The translations under genes and the position numbers were made by a program. Shown in pieces: positions 8,205 to 16,219 of a stretch of DNA of 20,966 bases. This DNA comes from a virus: the IMG/VR virus record IMGVR_UViG_3300032304_002340, positions 1 to 20,966 of that record; one strand, given 5' to 3'. The notes under the pieces were generated by a model. It was not told the DNA's origin and did not search any database. It saw only the letters and a program-made list of their open reading frames with translations. How positions within the stretch are numbered: the stretch's first letter is position 1; each line of letters starts with the position of its first letter.

Positions 8205-10073
8205 TTACAAAGGTACCACACGACCTTTAATGTCAGTATCAGGGTATTTTACTTCAAAAATCATAGGATCTAGTGAAGGATAGATAACATTATTTAATGT
8301 TCCTCCTTTTATATCATATGCATACGCAGAGTATCCAAGGTTAACTCCTACATTATTTACTATGTTTATATTTTTAACTGTTTGGACTCCGTCTGTTTTA
8401 TCTAATAGAATATATAAATCTTTTAATAATATAGGTTCATTTATTTGCCATTTATCTATAGCAAAATAATCTTTTAATGCTTTAATACAACTAAAAATTA
8501 CTTCATTATTGTTATATTCAGGAAGTACTATAATATCAAATTCTACTCCAATGTTTATAATAAAAGCATTTTTAATATTAATAGCATCATTAACAACTCT
8601 GTATTGGGATAAATATGTTTTTAAATTATTTTTGAGAGCCCCAGATGCTATTGTTAAGTGTTTAACATTATCATACGCTAAAACATATAAATCTAAAGAT
8701 GCAGGTGTTTCTCCAGGGAAAAGATTAGCTAATTTTTGAGGTTCAATATATGCTTTAGCTATAGAACCATATTGAGAAGGTAAACTTAAAGCTCTTATTA
8801 AATAATCATCTTGAGTTACACTTCTTAATTGAGTTGTAAATGACGAAAGAGAATTAAATCTTAATTCATCAACTGTATCCCCATCTTGTCCCCCAGATGC
8901 GGCTGCAGGATTATTTACTGTTACTGAATCAAATATCGTTTCTGCTAGGATAGAATCTAAGGTATTAGATTGGAATTTTATTTTTTCGGGCGTGTTAATA
9001 GATGTTAAAGATCCAGCAGGGACATTAGCTGATACTCCTCCTCCTACTAGGTATCTAACAGTTAATGTGGTATTATAGGGAGCAATACCATAAGTATCTG
9101 TGTATAAAAAATTAGCAGGTGCAAAAGCAGTTGTTAATAAAGATCTTTTAGATGGTAAACCTAATCCAACATTATCTGGGTTGGGGATAATCTCTTCATC
9201 ATTATTTTGAGTATTAGTACCTGCACCAAACTGAATTTGGAGATTTGTGGGGGAAGTAAATCGAGTAACAAATCTTTTAGGAACTTTTTTTAATTGAAGC
9301 AAATAAGGAACTTCACTCTCATCTGAGTAGAAATTAGGGTCATTAGGATTGGTATTTTTGATAGTATCAAAGACCATTTCTTGGGCTAAATAAGGGACTT
9401 CATACCATTCATGATTATCACTATCAACAATATCTAATACTTGTATTATATTAGAATCACTAATTTCTATGGTTTGGAATCTTTCTGGAGAGGTAAAAGA
9501 AAAAGTAGTGGTTTTAATCTCAGCAGAAATAGCTTTTCGGGTTTTTTTAAGAAGATAAAAATCAGGAATGTTGCCTGTAACACTATATATGGATACCTGA
9601 GTAGGATCAGAAGAACTAGAGAAAGTAAAATCTACAGGATCTTGTACTAAAAATCCAGTATTACCAGTTAAATCTGATCTTATAGAAGTATTTTCTTGGA
9701 TTTGGAGGGCATAAGAATAGTCTGGGAAGTATTCATTTCCAACTAATATTGAAGGAACCTGTTGATAGAAATCAATATCTACTGTAGCAACACCTGTAAC
9801 CTTGGGTCTATAACCTAACATGTATGCTAGAGTATAGAGATTATTTTGTTGGCGTGCGAATTGAGCAAAGTTTTCTTGAATTTGATTATCTAAATAAAAT
9901 GACAGTACATCACCCACATATGCTGACATCTCCATAAAAAGCATGCCAGGAGAAGATGGGGAAAAGTCATTATATGTAGAGGGAAAATAAGTTTTGGTAA
10001 ATTCAATTAAAGAATTTCTAAGTTCACCAAAATCTTTATTTATGTATTTTATATCTCTATTTTCAGTCGCCAT
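8205..10073 (-). CDS. gp6: Baseplate wedge protein, gp6/J-like
   Basis: This 622-residue protein is close in length to T4 gp6 (about 660). Residues 37-95 carry the gp6 signature seen across T4-like phages: the stretch FSPSSPGMLFMEMSAYVGDV, then LSFYLDNQIQENFAQFA and LGYRP. The middle contains the baseplate J-like core, with SGGQDGDTVDELRFNSLSSF near residue 400 followed by TQDDYLIRAL. Family knowledge: gp6 forms the inner wedge ring of the baseplate, bridges gp25 and gp53, and drives the sheath-contraction trigger. It follows gp25 by 4 nt, a common pairing in contractile systems. No truncation or frameshift is visible. Confidence 0.92.
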   Translation of the reverse strand: MATENRDIKYINKDFGELRNSLIEFTKTYFPSTYNDFSPSSPGMLFMEMSAYVGDVLSFYLDNQIQENFAQFARQQNNLYTLAYMLGYRPKVTGVATVDIDFYQQVPSILVGNEYFPDYSYALQIQENTSIRSDLTGNTGFLVQDPVDFTFSSSSDPTQVSIYSVTGNIPDFYLLKKTRKAISAEIKTTTFSFTSPERFQTIEISDSNIIQVLDIVDSDNHEWYEVPYLAQEMVFDTIKNTNPNDPNFYSDESEVPYLLQLKKVPKRFVTRFTSPTNLQIQFGAGTNTQNNDEEIIPNPDNVGLGLPSKRSLLTTAFAPANFLYTDTYGIAPYNTTLTVRYLVGGGVSANVPAGSLTSINTPEKIKFQSNTLDSILAETIFDSVTVNNPAAASGGQDGDTVDELRFNSLSSFTTQLRSVTQDDYLIRALSLPSQYGSIAKAYIEPQKLANLFPGETPASLDLYVLAYDNVKHLTIASGALKNNLKTYLSQYRVVNDAINIKNAFIINIGVEFDIIVLPEYNNNEVIFSCIKALKDYFAIDKWQINEPILLKDLYILLDKTDGVQTVKNINIVNNVGVNLGYSAYAYDIKGGTLNNVIYPSLDPMIFEVKYPDTDIKGRVVPL

Positions 10074-10077
10074 AATA

Positions 10078-10479
10078 TTATAAGGTAATTTGAATAGTTT
10101 CAGATGTGTTATTAAGAAGAGAATAAACTAATACTAATTGTATAGCATTTTGTTCATACACTGGGGAAAGAGTTAATTGTTGGATTTTAATTGAGGGGAA
10201 ATTAGTGGTAATATCACTAATAAGTTTTAGTTCAAGAGCACTCAGTGTAAGATCATCTATTTGATCAAATAATTTAGCTCTTAAATTAGCTCCAAAATTA
10301 GGGTTAAGGACTCTTTCTCCACTATTAGTTAGTATATAGTTTATTAGATTAGATTTAATCTGTTCAGTAGTAGTGTAATTAGAAATAAAGACAGCAGGTC
10401 CTGAAAATGGGATGGCAACACCAACGGCTACTCGTTGATTTAAATCTAAAGGATTTTGGTTGGGTATTCTGTATGCCAT
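10078..10479 (-). CDS. gp25: Baseplate wedge protein, GPW/gp25 family
   Basis: This 133-residue protein matches the length of T4 gp25 (132). It has the family layout: an N-terminal strand region (LNQRVAVGVAIPFSG), a helix starting TEQIKSNLINYILTNSGERV, the core LNPNFGANLRAKLFDQID, a long helix, then C-terminal strands. The GERV....FG.NLR segment holds the conserved Glu and Arg of the gp25 core. Family knowledge: gp25 joins the inner baseplate to the first sheath ring and starts sheath polymerisation; despite old annotations as lysozyme it is structural. It is followed by gp6 at 4 nt and preceded at 1 nt by a small structural gene, so all are cotranslated. Confidence 0.93.
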   Translation of the reverse strand: MAYRIPNQNPLDLNQRVAVGVAIPFSGPAVFISNYTTTEQIKSNLINYILTNSGERVLNPNFGANLRAKLFDQIDDLTLSALELKLISDITTNFPSIKIQQLTLSPVYEQNAIQLVLVYSLLNNTSETIQITL

Positions 10480-10480
10480 T

Positions 10481-10822
10481 TTATTTCATTAATCCCATTA
10501 TTTGGTCTAAACTTACTTCACCACCGGGCAAACTTGATCCTTCACCTGTAGTGTTAACTGGTGGGGGGGTATAAGCAGGTTGAGCATGGGATGAGTTAGC
10601 AGTGACTACTGTATCAAATTCACCTCCAATCATATTTCTTAGATTACGTCTAAGATCATGATTTATTGTTGTTGTTGGTGTTGGTAAAGGAGCAGTAGTA
10701 TAAGTTTCTTGTACTATTGTTTTAGGTGATTTAACTGCTTCAAGAAGTATATCTTTAATTTCTTCTTGGATAGCTTCACGTACTGCTTCTTTAATTAGTT
10801 TTTTTAAAATATCTGTTTTCAT
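10481..10822 (-). CDS. Small helical/proline-rich virion-associated protein
   Basis: This 113-residue protein starts MKTDILKKLIKEAVREAIQE. Residues 1-32 form a strongly amphipathic, charged helix; residues 35-60 and 80-100 are Pro/Thr/Gly-rich and likely disordered; the C-terminus (GGEVSLDQIMGLMK) is a short helix. No enzyme motif or membrane span is present. Such short proteins with an amphipathic N-terminal helix occur beside gp25 in other aquatic T4-like phages as I remember them, but no function is known to me. Its place between the hub-region protein and gp25, with 1- and 16-nt gaps, suggests a minor baseplate component or assembly factor. Confidence 0.65.
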   Translation of the reverse strand: MKTDILKKLIKEAVREAIQEEIKDILLEAVKSPKTIVQETYTTAPLPTPTTTINHDLRRNLRNMIGGEFDTVVTANSSHAQPAYTPPPVNTTGEGSSLPGGEVSLDQIMGLMK

Positions 10823-10838
10823 ATATATAAATATTTAA

Positions 10839-12596
10839 TTACCCAGCTGTTAATTGAGGATTTGAATCTATAATAAATTTTAGTTGATCCAAAAGTACTT
10901 GAGGATCAGAAGCAAATGATGATTCGGTTTTAAGTACAGGTACTCCTTGAGTAGTTAGAGCCTGGGCAAAGCGTTTAGGGTATTTGTTTAAATTAGCTTC
11001 ATCTAGTTTAATTTCTAAAGTAAATCCTTTATAAGTATTAGCTGCAGAAACACCAGGTTGTTGGAGAGATTGAATTACATCACTATTTTTTAATCCAGTA
11101 GATTGATTTACAAAACTAGCTAATTCATTGTTAATTTTTTCAAAAGGTATATCCTTATCTATAGCACATTCTTGAATTAAACCATCTAACATTTGAAGAA
11201 AATATAATAAAAATGCTAAAACACCAGCAGCATACGTAAGTGCAAATTCAATTCCTTTTAACCCTGTAGTAAATTTATCTAAAGAAACTTTAATTGCTTC
11301 TTTAGCAGATTCAATTCCACTTATTACCCCTTGGGTTAATGGAGGTAGTACTGGGGGTACTCCGGTTGCAGGGTATGGTATAAGGGGGAAAAGTTTAAAA
11401 GCAGTGTTTAAAGCAGTAGTAAGAATATTTAAAGCATTAGCTACTTTAGCTAAAAGATTTACAAATTTGTATATATTATTAATTTGTCTAGCTAATTTAT
11501 TACGCTTGTTAATTACATCTAATAATTTATCTTCTTTGGGGCATATTTTAGTTAAAACAGGTCTACGATTAAGTATAGCTAAAGCAGCTTCAATACCAAA
11601 AACTAATAAAAGTTTAATGATAAAAGGTAAAAGTTTTTTAAGAGCATCCTGTATAAATTTTAGTATTTTAAATAGTAGGGTTTGATCCCAGGCTAATTTA
11701 GGTTTAGGAATGGGTACCGCTTGACTTATATCAGGTTCAGGAGGTGGGGGAGGAAGAGGTAAAACAATTCTTCCTAAATCAAATACTCTATATTCTACTC
11801 CTTCCTCAACAACCGTTTTAGGTGATATTGCAGCTAAATCTGAGTCAATGGATAAGTATTCGGAGGTATATTGATTACTATTGATATTATTGAAAGAAAT
11901 ATTACTAATGTTTTTAGTAATTTGGGAAGATATTAGCTTAAGAGAAGTATCAATAGGTAATTTAAATTCTCCTTTTCTGTTAGTAGAAACTTCGTCACTA
12001 TAAGGAAGTTGCACATATGTACTTTCTAAAGGTACATAATCTGGAGAAGGAGTAATAGATATTTTTACAGATATACTTTTAAGTTCTTTTCCTTTACTAT
12101 TAACAACAAAACCAGTAACTATAGCTCTTGGAATTTCTTCTTGGATCGTTACTGCTGAGAAAACAGCATTGCTTTCTAGTTCTATTGTAAAATCTCCTCC
12201 AGAACTTAATATATCTATTTCAGCATCCTTATAACCAACAGAAGTAGCAATGTATTTACCTGGGGGGTAGGAATTTAGATCGATGGAAGCATTTCCATCT
12301 ATATCTGTTTGAACACCAAAACTAGTATTAGGAAGATATATATTAGCAAAAGGAATAGAATCTCTAGTTTCCTTATCAATTAATTTAATTGTGGCTTTAC
12401 CTGCAGATAAATTTGAGGAAGAGTTATTAGTAGAATTATTTGATTGATTAATTAATCCTTCACGATAATTAAAAGCTTGTTTTCTAGCTGATTCTCTATC
12501 TAGACTTGAAAATTCTTTATCTCCTACTTTAAATATGTAATTAGTACCATCATAAAATGGACCAGTTACTGGGGGTATAGTTGTTGGGTCTGCCAT
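10839..12596 (-). CDS. Baseplate hub-region protein with carboxypeptidase-regulatory-like domains and hydrophobic helices
   Basis: This 585-residue protein has a clear multi-part layout. Residues 66-140 match the carboxypeptidase-regulatory-like beta sandwich (KATIKLIDKETRDSIPFANI, then GVQTDIDGNASIDL and YIATSVGYKD). Residues 156-280 look like a second, more divergent copy, with STNRKGEFKLPID. A proline-rich linker (about 280-298) follows. Residues 306-343, 378-405 and 450-475 are long hydrophobic helices (for example FIIKLLLVFGIEAALAIL). The C-terminal ~60 residues (KRFAQALTTQGVPVLKTESS region) recall a segment shared by aquatic T4-like phages. No signal peptide is present. It lies between the gp5-like spike and gp25, so a hub or injection component is inferred. 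The hydrophobic helices could be buried in the virion and insert in the host membrane on ejection, but this is speculation. Confidence 0.75.
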   Translation of the reverse strand: MADPTTIPPVTGPFYDGTNYIFKVGDKEFSSLDRESARKQAFNYREGLINQSNNSTNNSSSNLSAGKATIKLIDKETRDSIPFANIYLPNTSFGVQTDIDGNASIDLNSYPPGKYIATSVGYKDAEIDILSSGGDFTIELESNAVFSAVTIQEEIPRAIVTGFVVNSKGKELKSISVKISITPSPDYVPLESTYVQLPYSDEVSTNRKGEFKLPIDTSLKLISSQITKNISNISFNNINSNQYTSEYLSIDSDLAAISPKTVVEEGVEYRVFDLGRIVLPLPPPPPEPDISQAVPIPKPKLAWDQTLLFKILKFIQDALKKLLPFIIKLLLVFGIEAALAILNRRPVLTKICPKEDKLLDVINKRNKLARQINNIYKFVNLLAKVANALNILTTALNTAFKLFPLIPYPATGVPPVLPPLTQGVISGIESAKEAIKVSLDKFTTGLKGIEFALTYAAGVLAFLLYFLQMLDGLIQECAIDKDIPFEKINNELASFVNQSTGLKNSDVIQSLQQPGVSAANTYKGFTLEIKLDEANLNKYPKRFAQALTTQGVPVLKTESSFASDPQVLLDQLKFIIDSNPQLTAG

Positions 12597-12598
12597 AG

Positions 12599-13828
12599 TT
12601 ATCTAGTTTTTACGATAGAAGATAAATAATTAGAACTAAGCATAAGATTACAAATCCCCTCAAGTGAAAGCAAAGTTGGGGCAATCTGAGGGGCTATAAT
12701 AACTACTGGTTGGAGTTGGAGAGATAATGCTTTAATTTGATTAAGGAGTTTTCCAAAATCACTTATGAAAAGATCTCCTAAAATAAGACTTTCTGTGGCT
12801 TTTCTATCCCCTAAATATATTTCAGGGGAAGCAATTGCTACTCTTTTACTTCCATCTATATGTACTCCTTCTAAACTAGATAAATGTACGTGTTTTTGAG
12901 CTCTTAATATAATAGAATCCGATTTAGCATTAAATAATAATCGGCCGGAGTTAAGAATGATTTGGGCTTTTTCGTATTGTAAAGAAGGTGGTGAATCAGT
13001 ACCCGAATCAAATGAGGCTATATTGTTGGAGGCTAAATCAATATCTATCTGTTGGGTAGAAGTTAAATATAAAGATGATGGATCAGTATTAACATTTTCC
13101 AAAGTAGGTACCCATGGAAAAGTAGAAACCTCTCCTTGACCATTTCTTATTAAAGTAATAGGATCACCATTTTTATTTGCAGATCCAGTAGACCATGGAT
13201 TAGGAATACTAGAGTTTTTAACAGTAGAACCAAATCTAATAGAATTACCAAATCTTCCTTCATATAACATATCTCCTTCGTATGGTAAAAGAGGATGTAT
13301 ATTAATAGTATTTTCTTCGTTAAAGGTTTTTCCTAAATTGATTTCAGTAGAATTATCTTCTACACGTCTAACCGAACCTGCTTCTACTTGTTCATAATCA
13401 TCAGCAGACGTTTGAGATAAAGTTGCTTCTGAGGGTACAGCATTGTGGATGGTGCTATTCCAAATGTTTATAGGAGGAAGATAATAAGCAGATTTAGCAG
13501 ATGAATCAGAAGTAATATCACTATCTGATAAGTATATTATGGGAACAATCTCGTTTTTAAGAGGATATTGTTTTATATTAGGAAAAAGAGGATAAGCTGG
13601 TATAAGAGAATATGTTTTGCTAAGGATTGGGTTTTGTGTAGGTTCAATAAATATAGTACCAATACCATTCCATTGCCCATAAGCATTGAATAAGTCATGT
13701 GAGTCATCCAAAATGATATCCCTAACTCTACTAGAGATAATTGTACGAGATTTAGTAGAAGTATTTCGACTTGTTGGAGGGAGTATTACTGTGGATAAAC
13801 CCCTTCCTCCATATTTTAAAGAGGCCAT
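12599..13828 (-). CDS. gp5: gp5-like baseplate central spike/hub protein, without lysozyme domain
   Basis: This 409-residue protein has an OB-fold-like N-terminal part (about residues 50-100, GQWNGIGTIFIEP and NEIVPIIYL), the segment EGDMLYEGRFGNSIRFGST at 184-202 with GDPITLIRNGQ at 221-231, which I recognise from gp5-like proteins of aquatic T4-like phages, and a C-terminal beta-helix-like stretch (about 288-352, ILNSGRLLFNAKSDSIIL and ASPEIYLGD) like gp5/VgrG spikes. Family knowledge: the trimeric spike sits at the tip of the tail tube and pierces the outer membrane. T4 gp5 carries a lysozyme domain in its middle; no such domain or its Glu-Asp-Thr triad is seen here. The gene stops 2 nt before the next ATG. 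Confidence 0.8.
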   Translation of the reverse strand: MASLKYGGRGLSTVILPPTSRNTSTKSRTIISSRVRDIILDDSHDLFNAYGQWNGIGTIFIEPTQNPILSKTYSLIPAYPLFPNIKQYPLKNEIVPIIYLSDSDITSDSSAKSAYYLPPINIWNSTIHNAVPSEATLSQTSADDYEQVEAGSVRRVEDNSTEINLGKTFNEENTINIHPLLPYEGDMLYEGRFGNSIRFGSTVKNSSIPNPWSTGSANKNGDPITLIRNGQGEVSTFPWVPTLENVNTDPSSLYLTSTQQIDIDLASNNIASFDSGTDSPPSLQYEKAQIILNSGRLLFNAKSDSIILRAQKHVHLSSLEGVHIDGSKRVAIASPEIYLGDRKATESLILGDLFISDFGKLLNQIKALSLQLQPVVIIAPQIAPTLLSLEGICNLMLSSNYLSSIVKTR

Positions 13829-13830
13829 AG

Positions 13831-14169
13831 TTAGGGTTTATTAGTAAATTTATCTAACTCAGAAAGTAATTGAGCTTTTTCTTCTTCAGAAATGTTAATA
13901 CCTCCATCTGATGTGGATGAAGATTGGACAGCACGTTGTATTATGGTGGCCATTTTAATTAATTGTTCATCATTTTTTACCCCTATTTCCATATATTCTT
14001 TAATTAGGGGAACAATTAATGTAGCGTCTCCAATTTCATTTATCAGAGGTTTTAGTTCTGATATTAGGGCCGAGATTTGTTTTTCTTTTTTCTTTTGGTT
14101 GTTATATATTTCTTCTAAAAGATCAGAAAATTTTTTATCTCCGAATATTACATTGTCTAAAGCACTCAT
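13831..14169 (-). CDS. Small helical protein of unknown function at head of the structural operon
   Basis: This 112-residue protein is almost wholly alpha-helical and charged, starting MSALDNVIFGDKKFSDLLEE. Residues 20-45 (EEIYNNQKKKEKQISALISE) and 60-80 read as helices with possible coiled-coil character; a Ser/Gly-rich break near 88-95 precedes a final helix. I do not recognise a family. It ends 2 nt before the gp5-like gene, so it is cotranscribed with the baseplate genes and may be a minor structural protein or an assembly chaperone. The leader before its ATG is A/T-rich with no Shine-Dalgarno sequence. Confidence 0.65.
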   Translation of the reverse strand: MSALDNVIFGDKKFSDLLEEIYNNQKKKEKQISALISELKPLINEIGDATLIVPLIKEYMEIGVKNDEQLIKMATIIQRAVQSSSTSDGGINISEEEKAQLLSELDKFTNKP

Positions 14170-14198
14170 GATATTTTTTCATATAAATATGAGTTTAC

Positions 14199-14897
14199 TT
14201 AGAATTTTATATATCCATTTTCTAAATAAAATACATATCCTTCTCTAAAAATAGTATAGAGTTGATTAGCTATTTTAGTAATTTTGGGAGTTTTAGCATC
14301 TACCATTTCTCGTATATAGATATATAATGCTTTTTTATTAAAAATATCTATATTTTCTCGTTTTCTAAATAATTCTAATATAGCATCTGCTATTTGTACA
14401 TCTTGTTCTTTTGGAAAAAGTTCAAATATATTTTCACTACAATATTCAATAAATTTATCTGTATATGTAGATAATAATTCATTTTTAGGTGAGTCGTCTA
14501 AAGAATAAGAAAAATTTTCATCTTGCTCTAAATCTTCAATCGGGATAGAATCAACTCGTTTCTTGTAGTTTTTGGTATTATGTAAAATTAAATACCGTTT
14601 AGCTATAGTACCAAAATATGAATATGCTTTTGCTCCTCTTTCAGGATTGAATAAATGTAATTTTGATAAAAGAAAAGTAATTACCTCATGTTGAAGATGT
14701 TCAATATTATCTACTTCAGTATAATAAAATTTAAAAGTATGGATAATATTTTCGGTAAGTTTAAAAAAAGCATAATGAATCTCATTATTATATAGTTTAT
14801 TTCGTACCTCTAGATCCTGAGTGTTGTTATATTTAACAATGGCATTTTCAGTATCTTGGGTAAAGTACACATTGCTTTTTTTTACTTTGGGTTCCAT
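14199..14897 (-). CDS. gp55: Late-transcription sigma factor, gp55-like
   Basis: This 232-residue protein resembles sigma-70 region 2 as seen in T4 gp55. The key part is residues about 65-115: a helix with EHLQHEVITFLLSKLHLFNP, then ERGAKAYSYFGTIAKRYLI and a basic NTKNYKKR, matching the gp55/sigma pattern of 'FNP.....AY.YF..I....'. The C-terminal half is helical, with KITKIANQLYTIFREGYVFY as a possible DNA-contacting helix. T4 gp55 is about 185 residues, so this version is longer. Family knowledge: gp55 joins host core RNA polymerase to read late promoters (TATAAATA in T4). It lies directly upstream of the late structural genes. The C-terminal extension may replace a co-activator function, which is inference. 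Confidence 0.8.
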   Translation of the reverse strand: MEPKVKKSNVYFTQDTENAIVKYNNTQDLEVRNKLYNNEIHYAFFKLTENIIHTFKFYYTEVDNIEHLQHEVITFLLSKLHLFNPERGAKAYSYFGTIAKRYLILHNTKNYKKRVDSIPIEDLEQDENFSYSLDDSPKNELLSTYTDKFIEYCSENIFELFPKEQDVQIADAILELFRKRENIDIFNKKALYIYIREMVDAKTPKITKIANQLYTIFREGYVFYLENGYIKF

Positions 14898-14903
14898 AAT
14901 GTG

Positions 14904-15176
14904 TTATTTGTTAATGTTAAATTGATTTAATTGGCTTTGAATTTCTTTAACATAACCAAAGAACCATCCTATTTCATCATCACTATCAAATAATCCTTTT
15001 TGATCAATTTCTTTTAGTTTAGTATCAGCAGTGTGTATAGTAGAGGTTAAGTTTTTAATATAACTTTCATATGACACAATTATATCTTCAGCCTTTTCAT
15101 TTTTCTTAAGAAGATTATAAGTAGTATAACCTAACAATACTACTAAACACACTAATATTATACAAAATGTTATCAT
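14904..15176 (-). CDS. Small single-span membrane protein with helical cytoplasmic tail
   Basis: This 90-residue protein has one hydrophobic segment at residues 2-22 (ITFCIILVCLVVLLGYTTY), then a charged helical tail with possible coiled coil (residues 25-60), and an acidic/aromatic C-terminal part with FDSDDEIGWFFGYVKEI. No lipobox or cleavage site is apparent, so it is likely an N-anchored membrane protein with the tail inside. The ATG overlaps the TGA of the upstream HD-domain gene by 3 nt (ATGA), so the two are translationally coupled. Short proteins of this build occur near gp55 in other aquatic T4-like phages as I recall; the function is unknown. Confidence 0.72.
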   Translation of the reverse strand: MITFCIILVCLVVLLGYTTYNLLKKNEKAEDIIVSYESYIKNLTSTIHTADTKLKEIDQKGLFDSDDEIGWFFGYVKEIQSQLNQFNINK

Positions 15177-15949
15177 AAACTATCTAACATGTTTTTTAAA
15201 CCTTCACTTTTAACACTACCTAAAGCTTTAGTTTTGATAGGGGTCTTTTTTTCTTCTTTATTTATAGAAAAACTTGTTCTTTTAGAATCAATTTCATTTT
15301 TAAACTTAGGTAACCATTCTTTTTCAAATTCAATACGAGCAGCCATTAAATCTGCTTGATGAACAATAAAAGGAAGTGCAGTACGAGGTTTTTGTTCAGG
15401 TGACCAAGTCATTAAATATTTTTTATTTCCTTCGTCATAAAGTCCATCATGAGTCTGGATGGCAATCATTTCATTAAATGAATAAACAACCCCGTGTTGT
15501 TGGAGTAAAAATAAACCTCTATCAGGGACTGAAGCAAATGCTAGTTTATTGTTAAAGGTATAATCTTCTCCAAGTTTTTCTTTGCGCCATTGATCTGTTT
15601 GGGGCACATATGATTCATTTTGTTCATCACCTACTTTACCTAGATCATGGTTTAAAGCAGCAAATACTAGTTCTTCAACGGTATATGTGGAAGTATCAAC
15701 TCCCATTTCTTCCCATATTTGATGGAGTTTAATAGCACATTGTACTACTCGCAGTACGTGATCTACATAACCGCCAGGGAAGGCATTATGATATTCTTTT
15801 TTATGAGAAGCAGGCATAAGCATAATACGCTCAGCATATTGTTCATAAAATGATTTTAATTGAGAACCTCTAGTTCCGGGGATATGGGTATCAATTATAG
15901 ATAAAAAACTACCCCAATTATCTTGGATTTGCTCGGCTGTTAATTTCAT
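15173..15949 (-). CDS. HD-domain metal-dependent phosphohydrolase
   Basis: This 258-residue protein carries the HD-superfamily metal ligands in order: His54 and His64 in EYHNAFPGGYVDHVLRV, the HD pair His101-Asp102 in NHDLGKVGDE, His167 in QTHDGLYD, and Asp200 in VHQADLMAARIEFE. The N-terminal motif 'YH.AFPGG...H' is like that of the YhaM-type HD exonucleases and related phosphohydrolases rather than the RelA/SpoT type. The C-terminal ~40 residues (221-258) are Lys/Ser-rich and likely disordered. Family knowledge: HD proteins hydrolyse nucleotides, cyclic nucleotides or RNA ends. The substrate here cannot be read from sequence; nucleotide turnover or RNA processing are both plausible. It is coupled by ATGA overlap to a membrane protein and lies just upstream of the late sigma gene. 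Confidence 0.85.
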   Translation of the reverse strand: MKLTAEQIQDNWGSFLSIIDTHIPGTRGSQLKSFYEQYAERIMLMPASHKKEYHNAFPGGYVDHVLRVVQCAIKLHQIWEEMGVDTSTYTVEELVFAALNHDLGKVGDEQNESYVPQTDQWRKEKLGEDYTFNNKLAFASVPDRGLFLLQQHGVVYSFNEMIAIQTHDGLYDEGNKKYLMTWSPEQKPRTALPFIVHQADLMAARIEFEKEWLPKFKNEIDSKRTSFSINKEEKKTPIKTKALGSVKSEGLKNMLDSL

Positions 15950-15964
15950 AACTTATTAGGATTT

Positions 15965-16162
15965 TTAAATTCTATTTAACTCTTGATTTACAATAGGTTC
16001 ACTATTGACATAACCACGGATTTGGTCTAACAATTCTCTAGTAGATTCAATTTTAGAAATAAAATCTTCTACAGGTTCTTGTCTAGATACCATAAATCGC
16101 AATGTATTTAAACTAGCCTCAGCTGAGTCTAATTTATTTAGGATGGTTTCTCTGTTTCTCAT
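15965..16162 (-). CDS. Small helical conserved phage protein of unknown function
   Basis: This 65-residue protein starts MRNRETILNKLDSAEASLNT and is predicted to be two antiparallel helices, residues about 3-28 and 33-52, with a short turn at QEPVEDF. Charged and hydrophobic residues alternate with heptad spacing, so a helical hairpin or dimer is likely. I recall similar short proteins ('MRNRE.I..KL...E..L') in other aquatic T4-like phages, without known function. It is 15 nt upstream of the HD-domain gene and so in the same transcription unit. The leader is A/T-rich. Confidence 0.65.
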   Translation of the reverse strand: MRNRETILNKLDSAEASLNTLRFMVSRQEPVEDFISKIESTRELLDQIRGYVNSEPIVNQELNRI

Positions 16163-16219
16163 ATGATTAATTTTTTAATATTGGGGGTAATATAATAATG
16201 GATGATGTTGGATCCACGT

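Noticed and set aside
10078-10479. Annotation of the gp25-family protein as a lysozyme.
   Set aside because: The family is structural (wedge-to-sheath connector); the old lysozyme label is not supported by the motifs seen.
13892-14248. A 118-codon plus-strand open frame.
   Set aside because: It is antisense to the helical protein at 13831-14169 and the sigma-factor gene, both of which are better supported and fit the operon.
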